Assembly: GCA_019113165.1 (NCBI GenBank)
Contig: DXHV01000071.1
Location: 1 to 39,356 of the forward strand
Reading direction: 5' to 3'
Source: Candidatus Desulfovibrio intestinipullorum
GTDB taxonomy: Bacteria > Desulfobacterota > Desulfovibrionia > Desulfovibrionales > Desulfovibrionaceae
Length of the DNA stretch: 39,356 nucleotides
Below are positions 8,411 to 17,503 of this stretch, one piece after another. How positions within the stretch are numbered: position 1 is the stretch's first letter; every line of letters begins with the position of its first letter. A model generated the notes under the pieces. It saw only the letters and a program-made list of their open reading frames with translations. It did not search any database and had not been told where the DNA came from. The translations under genes and the position numbers were made by a program.

Positions 8411-10096
8411 ATGAGTCAGAAAACACCCCAAAGCACCTACAGCGGACCTGTCGTTGTCGATCCGCTGACCCGTATCGAAGGACACCTTCGCATCGAAGTC
8501 GAAGTGGAAAACGGCAAGGTCAAGGATGCCCGCAGCTGTGGTACCCTGTTCCGTGGTCTGGAAATCATCCTCAAGGGACGTGATCCCCGTGACGTGCAGC
8601 ACTTCACGGCCCGTACCTGCGGCGTGTGCACCTATACCCACGCCCTGGCATCCACCCGTGCCCTGGAAGATGCCATCTACAATGCCAACCGCAATTTCCA
8701 GATTCCCGCCAACGCGACCCTGATCCGCAACCTGGTGCTCGGCATGCAGAACCTGCACGACCACATCGTGCACTTCTACCACCTGCACGCCCTGGACTTC
8801 GTGGACATCACCAGCGCCCTGAAGGCCGATCCTGCCAAGGCTGCCAAGCTCGCCGCCTCCGTGTCCCCGCGTCCGGCCAAGGCCGAGGACTTCAAGGCCG
8901 TGCAGGACAAGCTGAAAGCCTTCGTGGCTACCGGCCAGCTCGGCCCCTTCACCAACGCCTACTTCCTGGGTGGCCATCCGGCCTACTATCTTGATCCCGA
9001 AGCCAACCTGGTGGCCACGGCCCACTACCTGGAAGCCCTGCGCGTTCAGGTGGAAGCGGCCCGCGCCACTGCCACCTTCGGCGGCAAGAACCCGCATCCG
9101 CAGTTCCTGGTTGCCGGCGGCGTGACCTGCTACGACGCCCTGACCGACAAGCGCATCAAGGAATTCGAGGACATCTACAAGAAGATCTCCGCCTTCGTGA
9201 ACGAAGTCTACATTCCTGACCTGCTTCTTGTGGCCGGAGCCTACAAGGACTGGGCCGGCATCGGCGGCACCACCCACTTCATGACCATGGGCGACTTCCC
9301 GGCTCCCGGCGGCGAACGCGATCTCTCTTCCCGCTGGATGAAGGCCGGTGTGCTCTACGATCGCAAGCTGACCAACGTGGAATTCGATCCCACCAAGATC
9401 AAGGAACACATCCGCCACAGCTGGTACAACGGCGATCAGGCCCAGGAACCCTACACTGCCACCACCGAGCCCAAGTTCACCCGCATGGGCGACACCGACC
9501 GCTACAGCTGGCTCAAGGCTCCGCGCTACGACGAAAGAAGCGTGGAAACCGGCCCCCTGGCTTCCGTGCTCGTGAACTACGCTCAGGGCAACCCCGACTT
9601 CAAGCCCGTTGTGGACACCGTGCTCAAGACCCTGTCCGTTGGTCCCGAAGCACTCTTCTCCACCCTGGGCCGCACGGCTGCCCGCGGCATTCAGACCGTG
9701 GCCGTGGCCAAGCACGTGGGTGACCTCCTCAACCAGTTCAAGGATTCCATCAAGACCGATCAGCAGATCGTGGAAGATCCCGAGATTCCTCAGGAAAGCC
9801 AGGGCGTGGGCTTCGTGGAAGCACCCCGTGGCGGCCTCTCCCACTGGATCCGCATCGAAAAGGGCCGCGTGGGCAACTTCCAGCTCGTGGTGCCCACCAC
9901 CTGGAACCTCGGACCCCGCGATGCCAAGCATGTGCTCGGTCCCTGTGAAGAAGCCCTTATCGGCACCCCCATTGCCGATCCCAAGCGTCCCGTGGAAATC
10001 CTGCGTACCGTGCACTCCTTTGACCCCTGCATTGCCTGCGCCGTCCATGTCATTGACGGCGAGACCAATGAAGTGCACAAGTTCAAGGTACTCTAA
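8411..10096 (+). CDS. hynA: Periplasmic [NiFe] hydrogenase large subunit
   Basis: A 561-residue catalytic subunit that splits or forms H2 at a Ni-Fe centre. The four metal-binding cysteines are visible: RTCGVC (Cys70, Cys73) and DPCIAC (Cys540, Cys543). All four are plain Cys codons, so this is the [NiFe] type, not the [NiFeSe] type, which carries selenocysteine in the C-terminal motif. The 15 residues after His546 (VIDGETNEVHKFKVL) are the extension removed by the maturation protease once nickel is inserted. The subunit has no signal of its own and is carried out with HynB. GGGAGG precedes the ATG. The start of the protein, VVDPLTRIEGHLRIEVEVENG, is typical. Codon choice here is strongly biased, as expected for an abundant protein. 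Confidence 0.97.
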   Translation: MSQKTPQSTYSGPVVVDPLTRIEGHLRIEVEVENGKVKDARSCGTLFRGLEIILKGRDPRDVQHFTARTCGVCTYTHALASTRALEDAIYNANRNFQIPANATLIRNLVLGMQNLHDHIVHFYHLHALDFVDITSALKADPAKAAKLAASVSPRPAKAEDFKAVQDKLKAFVATGQLGPFTNAYFLGGHPAYYLDPEANLVATAHYLEALRVQVEAARATATFGGKNPHPQFLVAGGVTCYDALTDKRIKEFEDIYKKISAFVNEVYIPDLLLVAGAYKDWAGIGGTTHFMTMGDFPAPGGERDLSSRWMKAGVLYDRKLTNVEFDPTKIKEHIRHSWYNGDQAQEPYTATTEPKFTRMGDTDRYSWLKAPRYDERSVETGPLASVLVNYAQGNPDFKPVVDTVLKTLSVGPEALFSTLGRTAARGIQTVAVAKHVGDLLNQFKDSIKTDQQIVEDPEIPQESQGVGFVEAPRGGLSHWIRIEKGRVGNFQLVVPTTWNLGPRDAKHVLGPCEEALIGTPIADPKRPVEILRTVHSFDPCIACAVHVIDGETNEVHKFKVL

Positions 10097-10123
10097 TCCC
10101 TTGTTCTAGCTGACTGATTCAAT

Positions 10124-10156
10124 GGCGGAAGTGGCCGTGTGCCGCTTCCGCCTTTT
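10124..10156 (+). terminator. hairpin after the hydrogenase large subunit gene
   Basis: GGCGGAAG and CTTCCGCC, extended by GGC/GCC inside, form a stable stem followed by TTTT. It lies between hynA and the protease gene, so it may lower protease expression relative to the structural subunits. Confidence 0.75.
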
Positions 10157-10272
10157 GGTATCCTCATCCTCTCTGCGCTTCGCCTCCAAGCCCCTTTCTC
10201 CTGTCCTTCAGGATGCAGCAGCGAACCGCAGGACCCTTTGACTCATGCCCTGACGGGCACAAGGAGTTCGGC

Positions 10273-10767
10273 ATGGACAGTGACAAGAAGATGTGCATCC
10301 TCGGCGTCGGCAATCTGCTGCTGCGCGACGAAGGCTTTGGCGTGCGGGCCATGGAATGGCTGCGCGATCACTACGAGTGGCCCGACTTTGTGGATTTTGT
10401 GGACGGTGGCACCCAGGGCCGGGTCCTCATGACCGTGCTCATGGACTATGAGCGCCTGGTGGTGCTGGACATTGTGCGCGGACAGGGCGAGCCCGGCACG
10501 GTCTACCTTCTGGAAAACGAAGACATGCGCAAGTCCGTGAGTTTCTGCGACTCCACCCATGATACGGACTTTGTCGACCTGCTCTGCACCTGCGATCTCC
10601 TGGGCAAGAGGCCGGAAACCATTGTCATAGGCTTTGAGCCCTTCGACTTTGCAAGCCTCGAGCCGGAACTCACCGACGAGGCCCGACGGCTTCTGCCCGA
10701 CTTCTGCCGCAAGGCCGTGCGGGAAATGAAGCAGCGCGGCTGGGTGAATCCGCAGGAGAGAGACTGA
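10273..10767 (+). CDS. hynC: Hydrogenase maturation protease (HyaD/HynC type)
   Basis: A 164-residue cytoplasmic endopeptidase that cuts the C-terminal extension of the large subunit after nickel insertion. The N-terminal ILGVGNLLLRDEGFGVRAME block contains the conserved Glu, DFVDGGTQG and VVLDIVRG carry the two conserved Asp regions, and DSTHDTDFVDLL has the conserved His, together the nickel-sensing site of the family. AAGGAG ends 6 nt before the chosen ATG; an ATG at 10213 would add 20 unlike residues. It sits 176 nt after hynA with a hairpin between them. The name hynC follows Desulfovibrio usage; hyaD or hupD are names for equivalent enzymes elsewhere. Confidence 0.92.
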   Translation: MDSDKKMCILGVGNLLLRDEGFGVRAMEWLRDHYEWPDFVDFVDGGTQGRVLMTVLMDYERLVVLDIVRGQGEPGTVYLLENEDMRKSVSFCDSTHDTDFVDLLCTCDLLGKRPETIVIGFEPFDFASLEPELTDEARRLLPDFCRKAVREMKQRGWVNPQERD

Positions 10768-11388
10768 GACACAAGGACAAGCGTCCCGGGCGAGGAGGAG
10801 CGTCTCTTCGGCCTCCATCCTGCACTCTCGCAGTTTCCTGGCTCAAAAAACAAAGAAAACTGCTTTTAATACTGCACAATGCACAGTCCGCATACCCTGG
10901 CCCTGCTCACAAGGCAGGGCCTTTCTTGTCCTGGCAGCTTCATGGAGGTCCGGGACCTCCTGTTGAAGGGCAAAAGCGCTCATTTCCATGTGCCACGCGC
11001 CCAATATGTCTGTCTCGACAGTGGAATACGTCCTTATTGGTTGATCTTTCGCGTGTATTGCTGCATCATGGAACGCAACAAGGAAAAATATAGAGTATGG
11101 TTACTGAGGACCGCACGGCGACCGCAAAACCCGGGGCAGCGCCGCCACAGGAGGGCCTTCCTGCCGATCCAGCGAAGGATGTCGAAAGTCCCGAAACAGG
11201 ACAGCGTACGGGAATGTACCAGAGGGCCACTGCGCTCCAGCTCCTGTCAGCAGAGGGCAGACCCGATCCCCTGCAGCTGCCTTGCCTGCGCAGCGTGTGG
11301 TACGGAACCTTTTCGTTTTTTCTTTTTTCGGTTTCTTTCTTGTACAAAATGGCGTTCGAGGAACGCCTTGCATGGAGGTTACGTCAAA
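10768..11388. other. intergenic region before the tetronate operon
   Basis: About 620 bp without a convincing gene. It contains the terminator at 10899-10928, a second small hairpin GGAGGTC-CGG-GACCTCC at 10944-10960, a CTGTC-TC-GACAG dyad at 11010-11021, and TATAGA at 11089-11094 without a clear -35. No regulator gene for the operon is present here. Confidence 0.45.
10899..10928 (+). terminator. terminator of the hydrogenase operon
   Basis: GGCCCTGC and GCAGGGCC form an 8-bp stem with a short loop, followed by TTTCTTG. Confidence 0.75.
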
Positions 11389-12291
11389 ATGGCTGTGAAA
11401 AATGTTTGTGTCATCGGTCTGGGAACCATGGGCATGGGGGCCGCCAAGTCCTGCATCAAAGCCGGTCTGAATACCTATGGTGCCGACATTTCCGAAAAGG
11501 CCCTGCAGACCCTGAAGGATGCCGGTGCCGTCAAGGTGGCCAAGAGCGCCGTCGAATTTGCCGGTGAACTGGACGCCGTGCTCATTCTGGTGGTCAATGC
11601 TGCCCAGGCCAATACCGTGCTCTTTGGCCAGAACAGGGACGGCGTGGCCTATGCCCTCAAAAAGGGCACCCCGGTGATGGTCTCTTCCACCATGGCCGCT
11701 TCCGACGCCAAGGCCATTGAAGGCAAACTGCTGGAACTGGGCCTGCCCATGCTGGACGCCCCCGTGTCTGGCGGTGCCGTCAAGGCCAATGTGGGTGAAA
11801 TGACGGTTATGGCCTCCGGCCTGCCCTCCACCTTCGAGACCCTGAAGCCCCTGCTCGACGCCATTGCCGGCAAGGTCTACAACATCGGTTCCGAAATCGG
11901 CCTCGGCGCCACCGTGAAGATCGTCCATCAGCTGCTGGCCGGCGTGCACATTGCCGTTGCCGCCGAAGCCATGGCCATGGCTGCCAAGGCCGGCATTCCC
12001 CTGGACACCATGTACGACGTGGTCACCAATGCCGCCGGCAATTCCTGGATGTTCGAAAACCGCATGAAGCACGTCCTGGCCGGCGACTACACCCCCCTGT
12101 CTGCCGTGGACATCTTCGTGAAGGACCTGGGTCTTGTGACCGAAACCGCCAAGGCCCTGCACTTCCCCATTCCGCTGGCCTCCACTGCCCTGAGCATGTT
12201 CACCAATGCCTCCAATGCCGGCTACGGCAGGGAAGACGACTCCGCTGTCATCAAGACCTTTGCCGGCATCACCCTGCCTGAAAAGAAGTAG
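11389..12291 (+). CDS. ltnD: L-threonate-type dehydrogenase (beta-hydroxyacid dehydrogenase family)
   Basis: A 300-residue NAD(P)-dependent oxidoreductase. The N-terminal Rossmann motif reads VIGLGTMGMGAAKS, the substrate-binding LDAPVSGGAVKANVGEMTVM segment follows, and the catalytic Lys is Lys177 in GATVKIVHQLLAG. The family includes 3-hydroxyisobutyrate, tartronate-semialdehyde and threonate dehydrogenases; the LtnD assignment rests on the complete otnK-otnC-otnI set directly behind it. The reaction would be L-threonate to 2-oxo-tetronate. GGAGGTTA lies 8 nt before the ATG. The open frame extends far upstream, but only the part from 11389 is family-like. It is the first gene of the operon, 13 nt before otnK. 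Confidence 0.88.
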   Translation: MAVKNVCVIGLGTMGMGAAKSCIKAGLNTYGADISEKALQTLKDAGAVKVAKSAVEFAGELDAVLILVVNAAQANTVLFGQNRDGVAYALKKGTPVMVSSTMAASDAKAIEGKLLELGLPMLDAPVSGGAVKANVGEMTVMASGLPSTFETLKPLLDAIAGKVYNIGSEIGLGATVKIVHQLLAGVHIAVAAEAMAMAAKAGIPLDTMYDVVTNAAGNSWMFENRMKHVLAGDYTPLSAVDIFVKDLGLVTETAKALHFPIPLASTALSMFTNASNAGYGREDDSAVIKTFAGITLPEKK

Positions 12292-12304
12292 TGGCGAGGT
12301 TTTC

Positions 12305-13582
12305 ATGATCAAGATTGGTGTTCTTGCCGACGATTTCACCGGAGCCACGGACATCGCGAGCTTCCTGGTGCTCAACGGCCTTTCCACCGTGCAGCTCAAC
12401 GCGGTGAGCGACGATCTGGCCGCTCCCGACGTGGAGGCCGTGGTCATCAGCCACAAGAGCCGTTCCTGCCCCGTGGACGAGGCTCTGGCCCAGATGAAAA
12501 AGTCCCTGCAGTGGCTTCTGAAAAACGGCTGCCGGCAGATCTACTTCAAGTACTGCTCCACCTTCGACAGCTCCGCCAAGGGCAACATCGGCCCTGTCAC
12601 CGATATGCTCATGCAGGAACTGGGCACGGACTTTACCGTCTTCCAGCCTGCCCTGCCGGTCAACGGCCGCACGGTGTTCAAGGGCTACCTCTTTGTGGGC
12701 GATGTGCTCCTCTCCGAGTCCGGCATGCGCAACCACCCCATCACCCCCATGACGGACAGTTCTCTGCCGCGTCTGGTGGAAATGCAGTCAAAGGGATGCT
12801 GCGGCGTCATTGACGTCTACACCGTCCGCAAGGGCGTGCAGGCTGTGCTGGACAAGGTGGCCGAGCTCAAGGCTGCAGGCTATTCCTATGCCGTCCTGGA
12901 CGCCGTGGACGAAGGCGACCTTCTGGTGGAAGGCGAGGCCTTCAAGGACCTGCGCCTGGTCACCGGCGGCTCCGGCCTGCCCATTGGACTCGCCCGCGCC
13001 GTGCGCGAGGAAGGATCCGATGCGGCACAGGCCATGCGCCTTGGCTATCCCCAGGGCCGCAAGGCTGTGGTTCTCTCCGGCTCCTGCTCCGTCATGACCA
13101 ACAGCCAGGTGGCTGCCTACAGGAAACTGGCCGCCACCCAGGCCGTGGACGTGGACCGGCTCATGCATGCCGATGCGGCTGGACGTGCGGCCTACATCGA
13201 CGAGATGACCGCCTTCCTGGCCGCGCATCTGGACGACGAGTACGCGCCTCTGGTCTATGCAACCTCGGATGCCGTCACCCTGGCTGCCGTGCAGGAAAAG
13301 TACGGCGTGGCTGCCTCAAGCTCCACCATAGAGAACTTCTTCGCCGACCTGGCCGTGAAGATGCGTGACCTTGGAGTGGAACGCTTCATCATTGCCGGCG
13401 GCGAGACGTCGAGCATTGTCACCAAGGCCCTGGGCGTGGCCGGCTTCTACATCGGCGCCCCCATTGCCCCTGGTGTGCCGTGGGTGCGATCCATCAACAA
13501 CAACCTCTCCCTGACCCTGAAATCCGGCAACTTCGGCAAGGAAGACTTCTTTGCCAGGGCTCAGAAGGAGTTCCCCGTATGA
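12305..13582 (+). CDS. otnK: 3-oxo-tetronate kinase
   Basis: A 425-residue four-carbon acid sugar kinase (former DUF1537 family). The N-terminal domain starts [19 protein letters not shown], with the DDxTGA substrate motif, and continues with [18 protein letters not shown] and [19 protein letters not shown]. The C-terminal nucleotide-binding domain has the [16 protein letters not shown] and [19 protein letters not shown] glycine motifs and ends with [11 protein letters not shown]. It phosphorylates 3-oxo-tetronate at O4. A GCGAGG ribosome site precedes the ATG, and the stop overlaps the otnC start (ATGA), implying coupled translation. Confidence 0.93.
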   Translation: MIKIGVLADDFTGATDIASFLVLNGLSTVQLNAVSDDLAAPDVEAVVISHKSRSCPVDEALAQMKKSLQWLLKNGCRQIYFKYCSTFDSSAKGNIGPVTDMLMQELGTDFTVFQPALPVNGRTVFKGYLFVGDVLLSESGMRNHPITPMTDSSLPRLVEMQSKGCCGVIDVYTVRKGVQAVLDKVAELKAAGYSYAVLDAVDEGDLLVEGEAFKDLRLVTGGSGLPIGLARAVREEGSDAAQAMRLGYPQGRKAVVLSGSCSVMTNSQVAAYRKLAATQAVDVDRLMHADAAGRAAYIDEMTAFLAAHLDDEYAPLVYATSDAVTLAAVQEKYGVAASSSTIENFFADLAVKMRDLGVERFIIAGGETSSIVTKALGVAGFYIGAPIAPGVPWVRSINNNLSLTLKSGNFGKEDFFARAQKEFPV

Positions 13583-14217
13583 GCAGCGAAGCCGACAAGG
13601 CGCTGATCGCCGAGTTCGTGGAAGTCGGCAAGTCCCTCTACGATCGCGGCTATGCCACAGGAGCTGCCGGCAACATGTCCGTTCTCCTGGAGGACGGCAC
13701 GGTGCTGGCCACCCCGTCCGGCTCCTGCATGGGCCGTCTCGACCCCGGGACCCTGGCCCGCGTCCGTCCCGATGGAGAACAGATTGCCGGCGCAAAGGCC
13801 ACCAAGGAGCTGCGCTTCCACCTGGCCATCTATGCCAACAATCCGGACATCCGCGCCATCGTGCATCTGCATTCGTGCTACTGCACGGCGCTCTCCTGCC
13901 TGGACAATCTGGATGTGAACAGTGTGGTGCGCCCCATCACGCCCTATGTCGTGATGCGCATGGGCGACATTCCCCTGGTGCCCTACTACAGGCCCGGCCA
14001 CCCCGGCCTTGCCGAGGAACTGGCCAGGCTCGCGCCAGGCCACAAGGCCTTCCTGCTGGCCAACCACGGTCCCGTCACCTGCGGCAAGACCCTCACCGAA
14101 GCGGTGAACAATGCCGAGGAATTCGAGGCCGCCTGCCGCATCTTCTTCACCCTGGCCGGACACAGGGATCACATTCGCTATCTGACTTCCGAGGAAGTGA
14201 GTCAATTGAGGAAGTAA
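13579..14217 (+). CDS. otnC: 3-oxo-tetronate 4-phosphate decarboxylase
   Basis: A 212-residue class II aldolase/adducin-fold enzyme. [17 protein letters not shown] is the substrate-phosphate loop, [13 protein letters not shown] carries two metal-binding His, and [14 protein letters not shown] holds the third. In this operon it should decarboxylate 3-oxo-tetronate 4-phosphate to dihydroxyacetone phosphate and CO2. The ATG overlaps the otnK stop by 4 bases, and the next gene starts 2 nt after its stop. Related class II enzymes such as fuculose-phosphate aldolase would be the alternative if the neighbours were ignored. Confidence 0.92.
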   Translation: MSSEADKALIAEFVEVGKSLYDRGYATGAAGNMSVLLEDGTVLATPSGSCMGRLDPGTLARVRPDGEQIAGAKATKELRFHLAIYANNPDIRAIVHLHSCYCTALSCLDNLDVNSVVRPITPYVVMRMGDIPLVPYYRPGHPGLAEELARLAPGHKAFLLANHGPVTCGKTLTEAVNNAEEFEAACRIFFTLAGHRDHIRYLTSEEVSQLRK

Positions 14218-14219
14218 TC

Positions 14220-14999
14220 ATGCCCAAATTCGCTGCAAACCTGACCATGATGTTCAAGGAAGTGGACTTCCTGGAACGCTTCGAAAAAGCTGCAAAATGC
14301 GGCTTCAAGGCAGTGGAATTTCTCTGGCCCTATGCCTACGACAAGAACGAGCTGGCCAGGCTGCTCAAGGACCTCGGCCTGACCGTGGCCCTGTTCAACA
14401 CCACAGCCGGTGACACGGCTGCCGGCGAGTGGGGCCATGCCGGCCTGCCCGGCCGCGAGGCCGAGGCCAGGGCCGAGCTTGAACAGGCCCTGGAATACGC
14501 CATTGCCCTGGACTGCCATACTGTTCATGTCATGAGCTGCGTTGTGCCCTATCCTGCCGAGAAGGAGCTCTGCCGCCAGGTCTTCATCAAGAACATGCGC
14601 TGGGCTGCGGATCTCTTTGCCAGAGAAGGCAAGGTGCTGACCATGGAAGCCCTCTGCCCGGACATCAAGCCCCGCTATCTCTACCACAGCCAGTACGAAA
14701 CCCTGGCCCTCAGGGAAGAGATTGGCAAGGACAATGTCTTCATCCAGCTGGACACCTTCCATGCCCAGATGGTCGACGGCAACCTGACCCATCTCATCCG
14801 CGACTTTGCCGGCAGCTACGGCCATGTGCAGATCGCTGCCGCTCCCTCGCGCCACGAACCTGACGAGGGCGAGATCAACTACGACTACATCTTCAGGCTG
14901 TTCGACGAGGTCGGCTACACGGGCTACATCGGCTGCGAATACAATCCCCGCGGCAGGACCGAGGACGGCCTGGCCTGGCTTGCTCCCTACCTCAGCTAG
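14220..14999 (+). CDS. otnI: 2-oxo-tetronate isomerase (hydroxypyruvate isomerase family)
   Basis: A 259-residue TIM-barrel isomerase of the Hyi/OtnI family. Landmarks are [28 protein letters not shown], the [15 protein letters not shown] segment with a metal-binding Glu, [15 protein letters not shown] with Asp and His, [20 protein letters not shown], and [17 protein letters not shown] with the last Glu. It would interconvert 2-oxo- and 3-oxo-tetronate, linking LtnD to OtnK. The ribosome site AGGAAG lies inside the end of otnC. Hydroxypyruvate isomerase itself is the only close alternative. Confidence 0.92.
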   Translation: MPKFAANLTMMFKEVDFLERFEKAAKCGFKAVEFLWPYAYDKNELARLLKDLGLTVALFNTTAGDTAAGEWGHAGLPGREAEARAELEQALEYAIALDCHTVHVMSCVVPYPAEKELCRQVFIKNMRWAADLFAREGKVLTMEALCPDIKPRYLYHSQYETLALREEIGKDNVFIQLDTFHAQMVDGNLTHLIRDFAGSYGHVQIAAAPSRHEPDEGEINYDYIFRLFDEVGYTGYIGCEYNPRGRTEDGLAWLAPYLS

Positions 15000-15078
15000 G
15001 CAGAAAGCCCCGTTTTTCCGCAGGGGCAGGTTCTGAAGGGAGCCTGCTCCTGCCGCACCCCTTTTACGAGCATTCAAC

Positions 15079-16437
15079 ATGGCAACTTCAACTCTCCTGC
15101 TCATTGCCGTCTTTGCCGTTGCTCTGCTGCTCTTCCTGGTCATCAGGATAAAGCTGTCGGCCTTCGTGGCACTGCTGCTGGTCAGCATAGTGACTGCACT
15201 GGTGGCAGGTATCCCCATGGACAAGGTCATGCCGACGATGATCGCCGGCATGGGCGGTACACTGGGCTCCATCACCATCATCGTCGGTCTCGGCGCCATC
15301 CTGGGCAAGCTCATCGAGGAATCCGGCGGCGCCGATGCCCTGGCCAGCTACTTCACCAAAATGCTGGGTGAAACCAGAACAGTGGCCGCCCTGGCCTGCG
15401 CGGGCTTCATTCTCGGCATCCCGATCTTCGTGGACGTGGGCTTCATCATCCTGGTGCCCATTGTCCTGAGCTTTGCCAAGGTCAACAAGACCAAGGCCTT
15501 TGTCTACGGCATCCCGGTCGTGACCTGCATGCTGGTCGTGCACGTGGTGGTGCCCCCGCATCCCGGTCCCGTGGCCGCAGCCGGCATCCTGAACGTGGAT
15601 GTGGGCATGCTCACCCTCATCGGCCTTGTCCTGTCCGTGCCCACGGCCATTGTGGGCTTTGTCACGGCCCGCTACGTGATCAACCGCTTTGAGGCGACCC
15701 ATGCCGCCACAACGCAGATCACCGTGGATCCCGAGCCCGCTCCGGTGCAGAACCTGGCCCCTGCCCAGGAACCGCCGAGTGTCGGCCTCATCATTGCCCT
15801 CATCCTGATCCCCATCGGCCTCATCATGTGCGGCACAGTGGGCGCCACCATCTTTGAAAAGGGATCCACCCTCTACAGGTTCACCCAGTTCATCGGCGCT
15901 CCCGGCACGGCCCTGATGTTCTCCATCATCCTGGCCTTCTTCACCATCGGCATGGGCCGCTGGCCCCTGGCCAAGATTTCGGACATCATGGACTCCGCCC
16001 TGCCCGCAGCTGCCGTGGTCATCCTGGTCACCGGTGGCGGCGGCGTGTTCGGCAAGGTCCTGGCCGAATCCGGCGTGGGCACGGCCATGGCCAATGCCCT
16101 GGCTTCGCTGGGCATCCCCGTGCTGCCCGCAGGCTTCCTCATTGCCTCGGCCCTGCGTGCCTCCCAGGGCTCGGCCACTGTGGCCATCCTGACGGCAGCA
16201 GGCCTGCTCTCCAGCGCCACGGCCGGTCTCCCCGATCTCGAACGCGTGCTCGTCACCGTGGCCATCGGCTTTGGCGGCCTGGGCTTCTCGCACATCAACG
16301 ACTCCCTGTTCTGGATTCTGACCAAGTACCTGAACATCAGCGTGTCCGACGGTCTGCGGACCTGGACGGTCATTACCAGCATAACCGGTATTGCCGGCTT
16401 CCTCTTCACCTGGCTTGCCGCAGCCATCCTGGTGTAA
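15079..16437 (+). CDS. GntP-family permease, probable tetronate (sugar-acid) importer
   Basis: A 452-residue inner-membrane protein with about 12 hydrophobic segments. It fits the GntP family: an N-terminal LIAVFAVALLLFLVIRIKLS, VGLGAILGKLIEESGGADAL, FILGIPIFVDVGFIILVPIV, VVHVVVPPHPGPVAAAGIL, and late LVTGGGGVFGKVLAESGVG and ALRASQGSATVAILTAAG, GFSHINDSLFWI. GntP carriers are proton symporters for gluconate and similar acids; the position after the catabolic genes points to threonate or a related four-carbon acid. A 79-nt gap with a GC-rich imperfect hairpin separates it from otnI and may reduce its expression. The ribosome site is weak. Confidence 0.9.
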   Translation: MATSTLLLIAVFAVALLLFLVIRIKLSAFVALLLVSIVTALVAGIPMDKVMPTMIAGMGGTLGSITIIVGLGAILGKLIEESGGADALASYFTKMLGETRTVAALACAGFILGIPIFVDVGFIILVPIVLSFAKVNKTKAFVYGIPVVTCMLVVHVVVPPHPGPVAAAGILNVDVGMLTLIGLVLSVPTAIVGFVTARYVINRFEATHAATTQITVDPEPAPVQNLAPAQEPPSVGLIIALILIPIGLIMCGTVGATIFEKGSTLYRFTQFIGAPGTALMFSIILAFFTIGMGRWPLAKISDIMDSALPAAAVVILVTGGGGVFGKVLAESGVGTAMANALASLGIPVLPAGFLIASALRASQGSATVAILTAAGLLSSATAGLPDLERVLVTVAIGFGGLGFSHINDSLFWILTKYLNISVSDGLRTWTVITSITGIAGFLFTWLAAAILV

Positions 16438-16500
16438 GCCTCTGGAAGACCAGCTGGCAGCTTGAGGAAAAAGCGCAGCGCGCCCTTCCCGCAAGCAGAC

Positions 16501-16543
16501 ATCAAAAAAGACGTCCTGTCTCGGCACAGGGCGTCTTTTTTGA
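16501..16543. terminator. bidirectional terminator between the tetronate operon and panB
   Basis: A near-perfect hairpin pairs AAAAAAGACGTCCTGT with ACAGGGCGTCTTTTTT, giving a T-tract on either strand. It can end the operon on the plus strand and panB on the minus strand. Confidence 0.9.
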
Positions 16544-16645
16544 TTCCGTTCTGCCCGGATCCTTTCCCGGTCCGATCAGGCCTGCCAGGCCTGACGCTCT
16601 CGGGCAGCGGGCATCAGGCAGGGGCTTCTGTCAGCAGGTATGTCC

Positions 16646-17503
16646 TCAGGGCCGGGGTTCCCCGAGCCCCAGACGCTGCCTGAGCCGCAGGAGCACCTCT
16701 GCATCCATGGCAAAGCTGTGTTCGGTCCCGGGGAAGGACCCGTCGCGCACGCAGGCGCAGTATTTGGCAACTCCGTCCCTGATGACGGTTCCTGCCTCGG
16801 CAAAGTGGCGCACGAATCTGGGACAGAGGTTGGAATACATGGCCAGGAGATCCTGGCCCACCAGCACCTGGCCGTCGCAGTGCGGGCCTGCGCCTATGCC
16901 AATGGTGATGCAGGAAACGGACTGCGTGACCAGGGCCGCCAGGGGCGAAGGCACGCATTCCAGGACCAGGGCAAAGACGCCGGCTGCCTCCAGGGCCCGG
17001 GCGTCTTCCAGAAGCCTCAGGGCCGAGGCCTCTTCCCTTGCCTGCACCCGGTAGCCGCCCAGGGTGTTGACGGACTGGGGCGTGAGTCCCAGGTGACCCA
17101 CCACCGGGATGCCGCAGCAGACCATGTCCCTGACAAGATCGGCAAGCTCGGCGCCGCCTTCCAGCTTGACGGCTTGGGCCCGGCCCTCGGCAAGCAGGCG
17201 TCCGGCATTGCGCAGGGCCTCTTCCCTGCCCGTGCGGTAGGACATGAAGGGCATGTCCGTCACCACCAGGGCAGAGGCACTGCCCCTGGCCACGGCCCGC
17301 GAGTGGTGAATCATGTCCTCCATGGTCACGCTGACCGTATCCTCGTAGCCCAGCATGACCATGCCCAGGGAGTCGCCCACCAGGATCATGTCCACTCCGG
17401 CCTCGTTGCACAATCGCGCCATGGTGTAGTCGTAGGCCGTGATCATGGCGATCTTCTCGCCATCCCGCTTCTTCTTCTGCAGTGTCGCAACTGTCTGTTT
17501 CAT
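16646..17503 (-). CDS. panB: 3-methyl-2-oxobutanoate hydroxymethyltransferase
   Basis: A 285-residue TIM-barrel enzyme that adds a hydroxymethyl group from methylene-tetrahydrofolate to 2-oxoisovalerate, the first committed step to pantothenate. Conserved blocks in order are MITAYDYTMARLCNEAGVDM, the metal-binding VGDSLGMVMLGYEDT, DMPFMSYRTGREEAL with a family Asp, VKLEGG, GHLGLTPQSVNTLGGY, and LVLECVPSPLAALVT with the catalytic Glu. The start at 17503 has GGAGG close upstream and gives the normal length; the longer open frame to 18067 is not family-like. panC and panD are not next to it. The gene runs toward the tetronate operon and shares its terminator. Confidence 0.95.
   Translation of the reverse strand: MKQTVATLQKKKRDGEKIAMITAYDYTMARLCNEAGVDMILVGDSLGMVMLGYEDTVSVTMEDMIHHSRAVARGSASALVVTDMPFMSYRTGREEALRNAGRLLAEGRAQAVKLEGGAELADLVRDMVCCGIPVVGHLGLTPQSVNTLGGYRVQAREEASALRLLEDARALEAAGVFALVLECVPSPLAALVTQSVSCITIGIGAGPHCDGQVLVGQDLLAMYSNLCPRFVRHFAEAGTVIRDGVAKYCACVRDGSFPGTEHSFAMDAEVLLRLRQRLGLGEPRP

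Noticed and set aside
7340..10078. Very long minus-strand open frame (912 codons) opposite the hydrogenase genes
   Set aside because: It is the antisense shadow of two certain genes, Gly/His/Val-rich from reversed codons, with no family motif.
8411..10096. [NiFeSe] hydrogenase
   Set aside because: The C-terminal motif is DPCIAC with ordinary Cys codons and no in-frame TGA.
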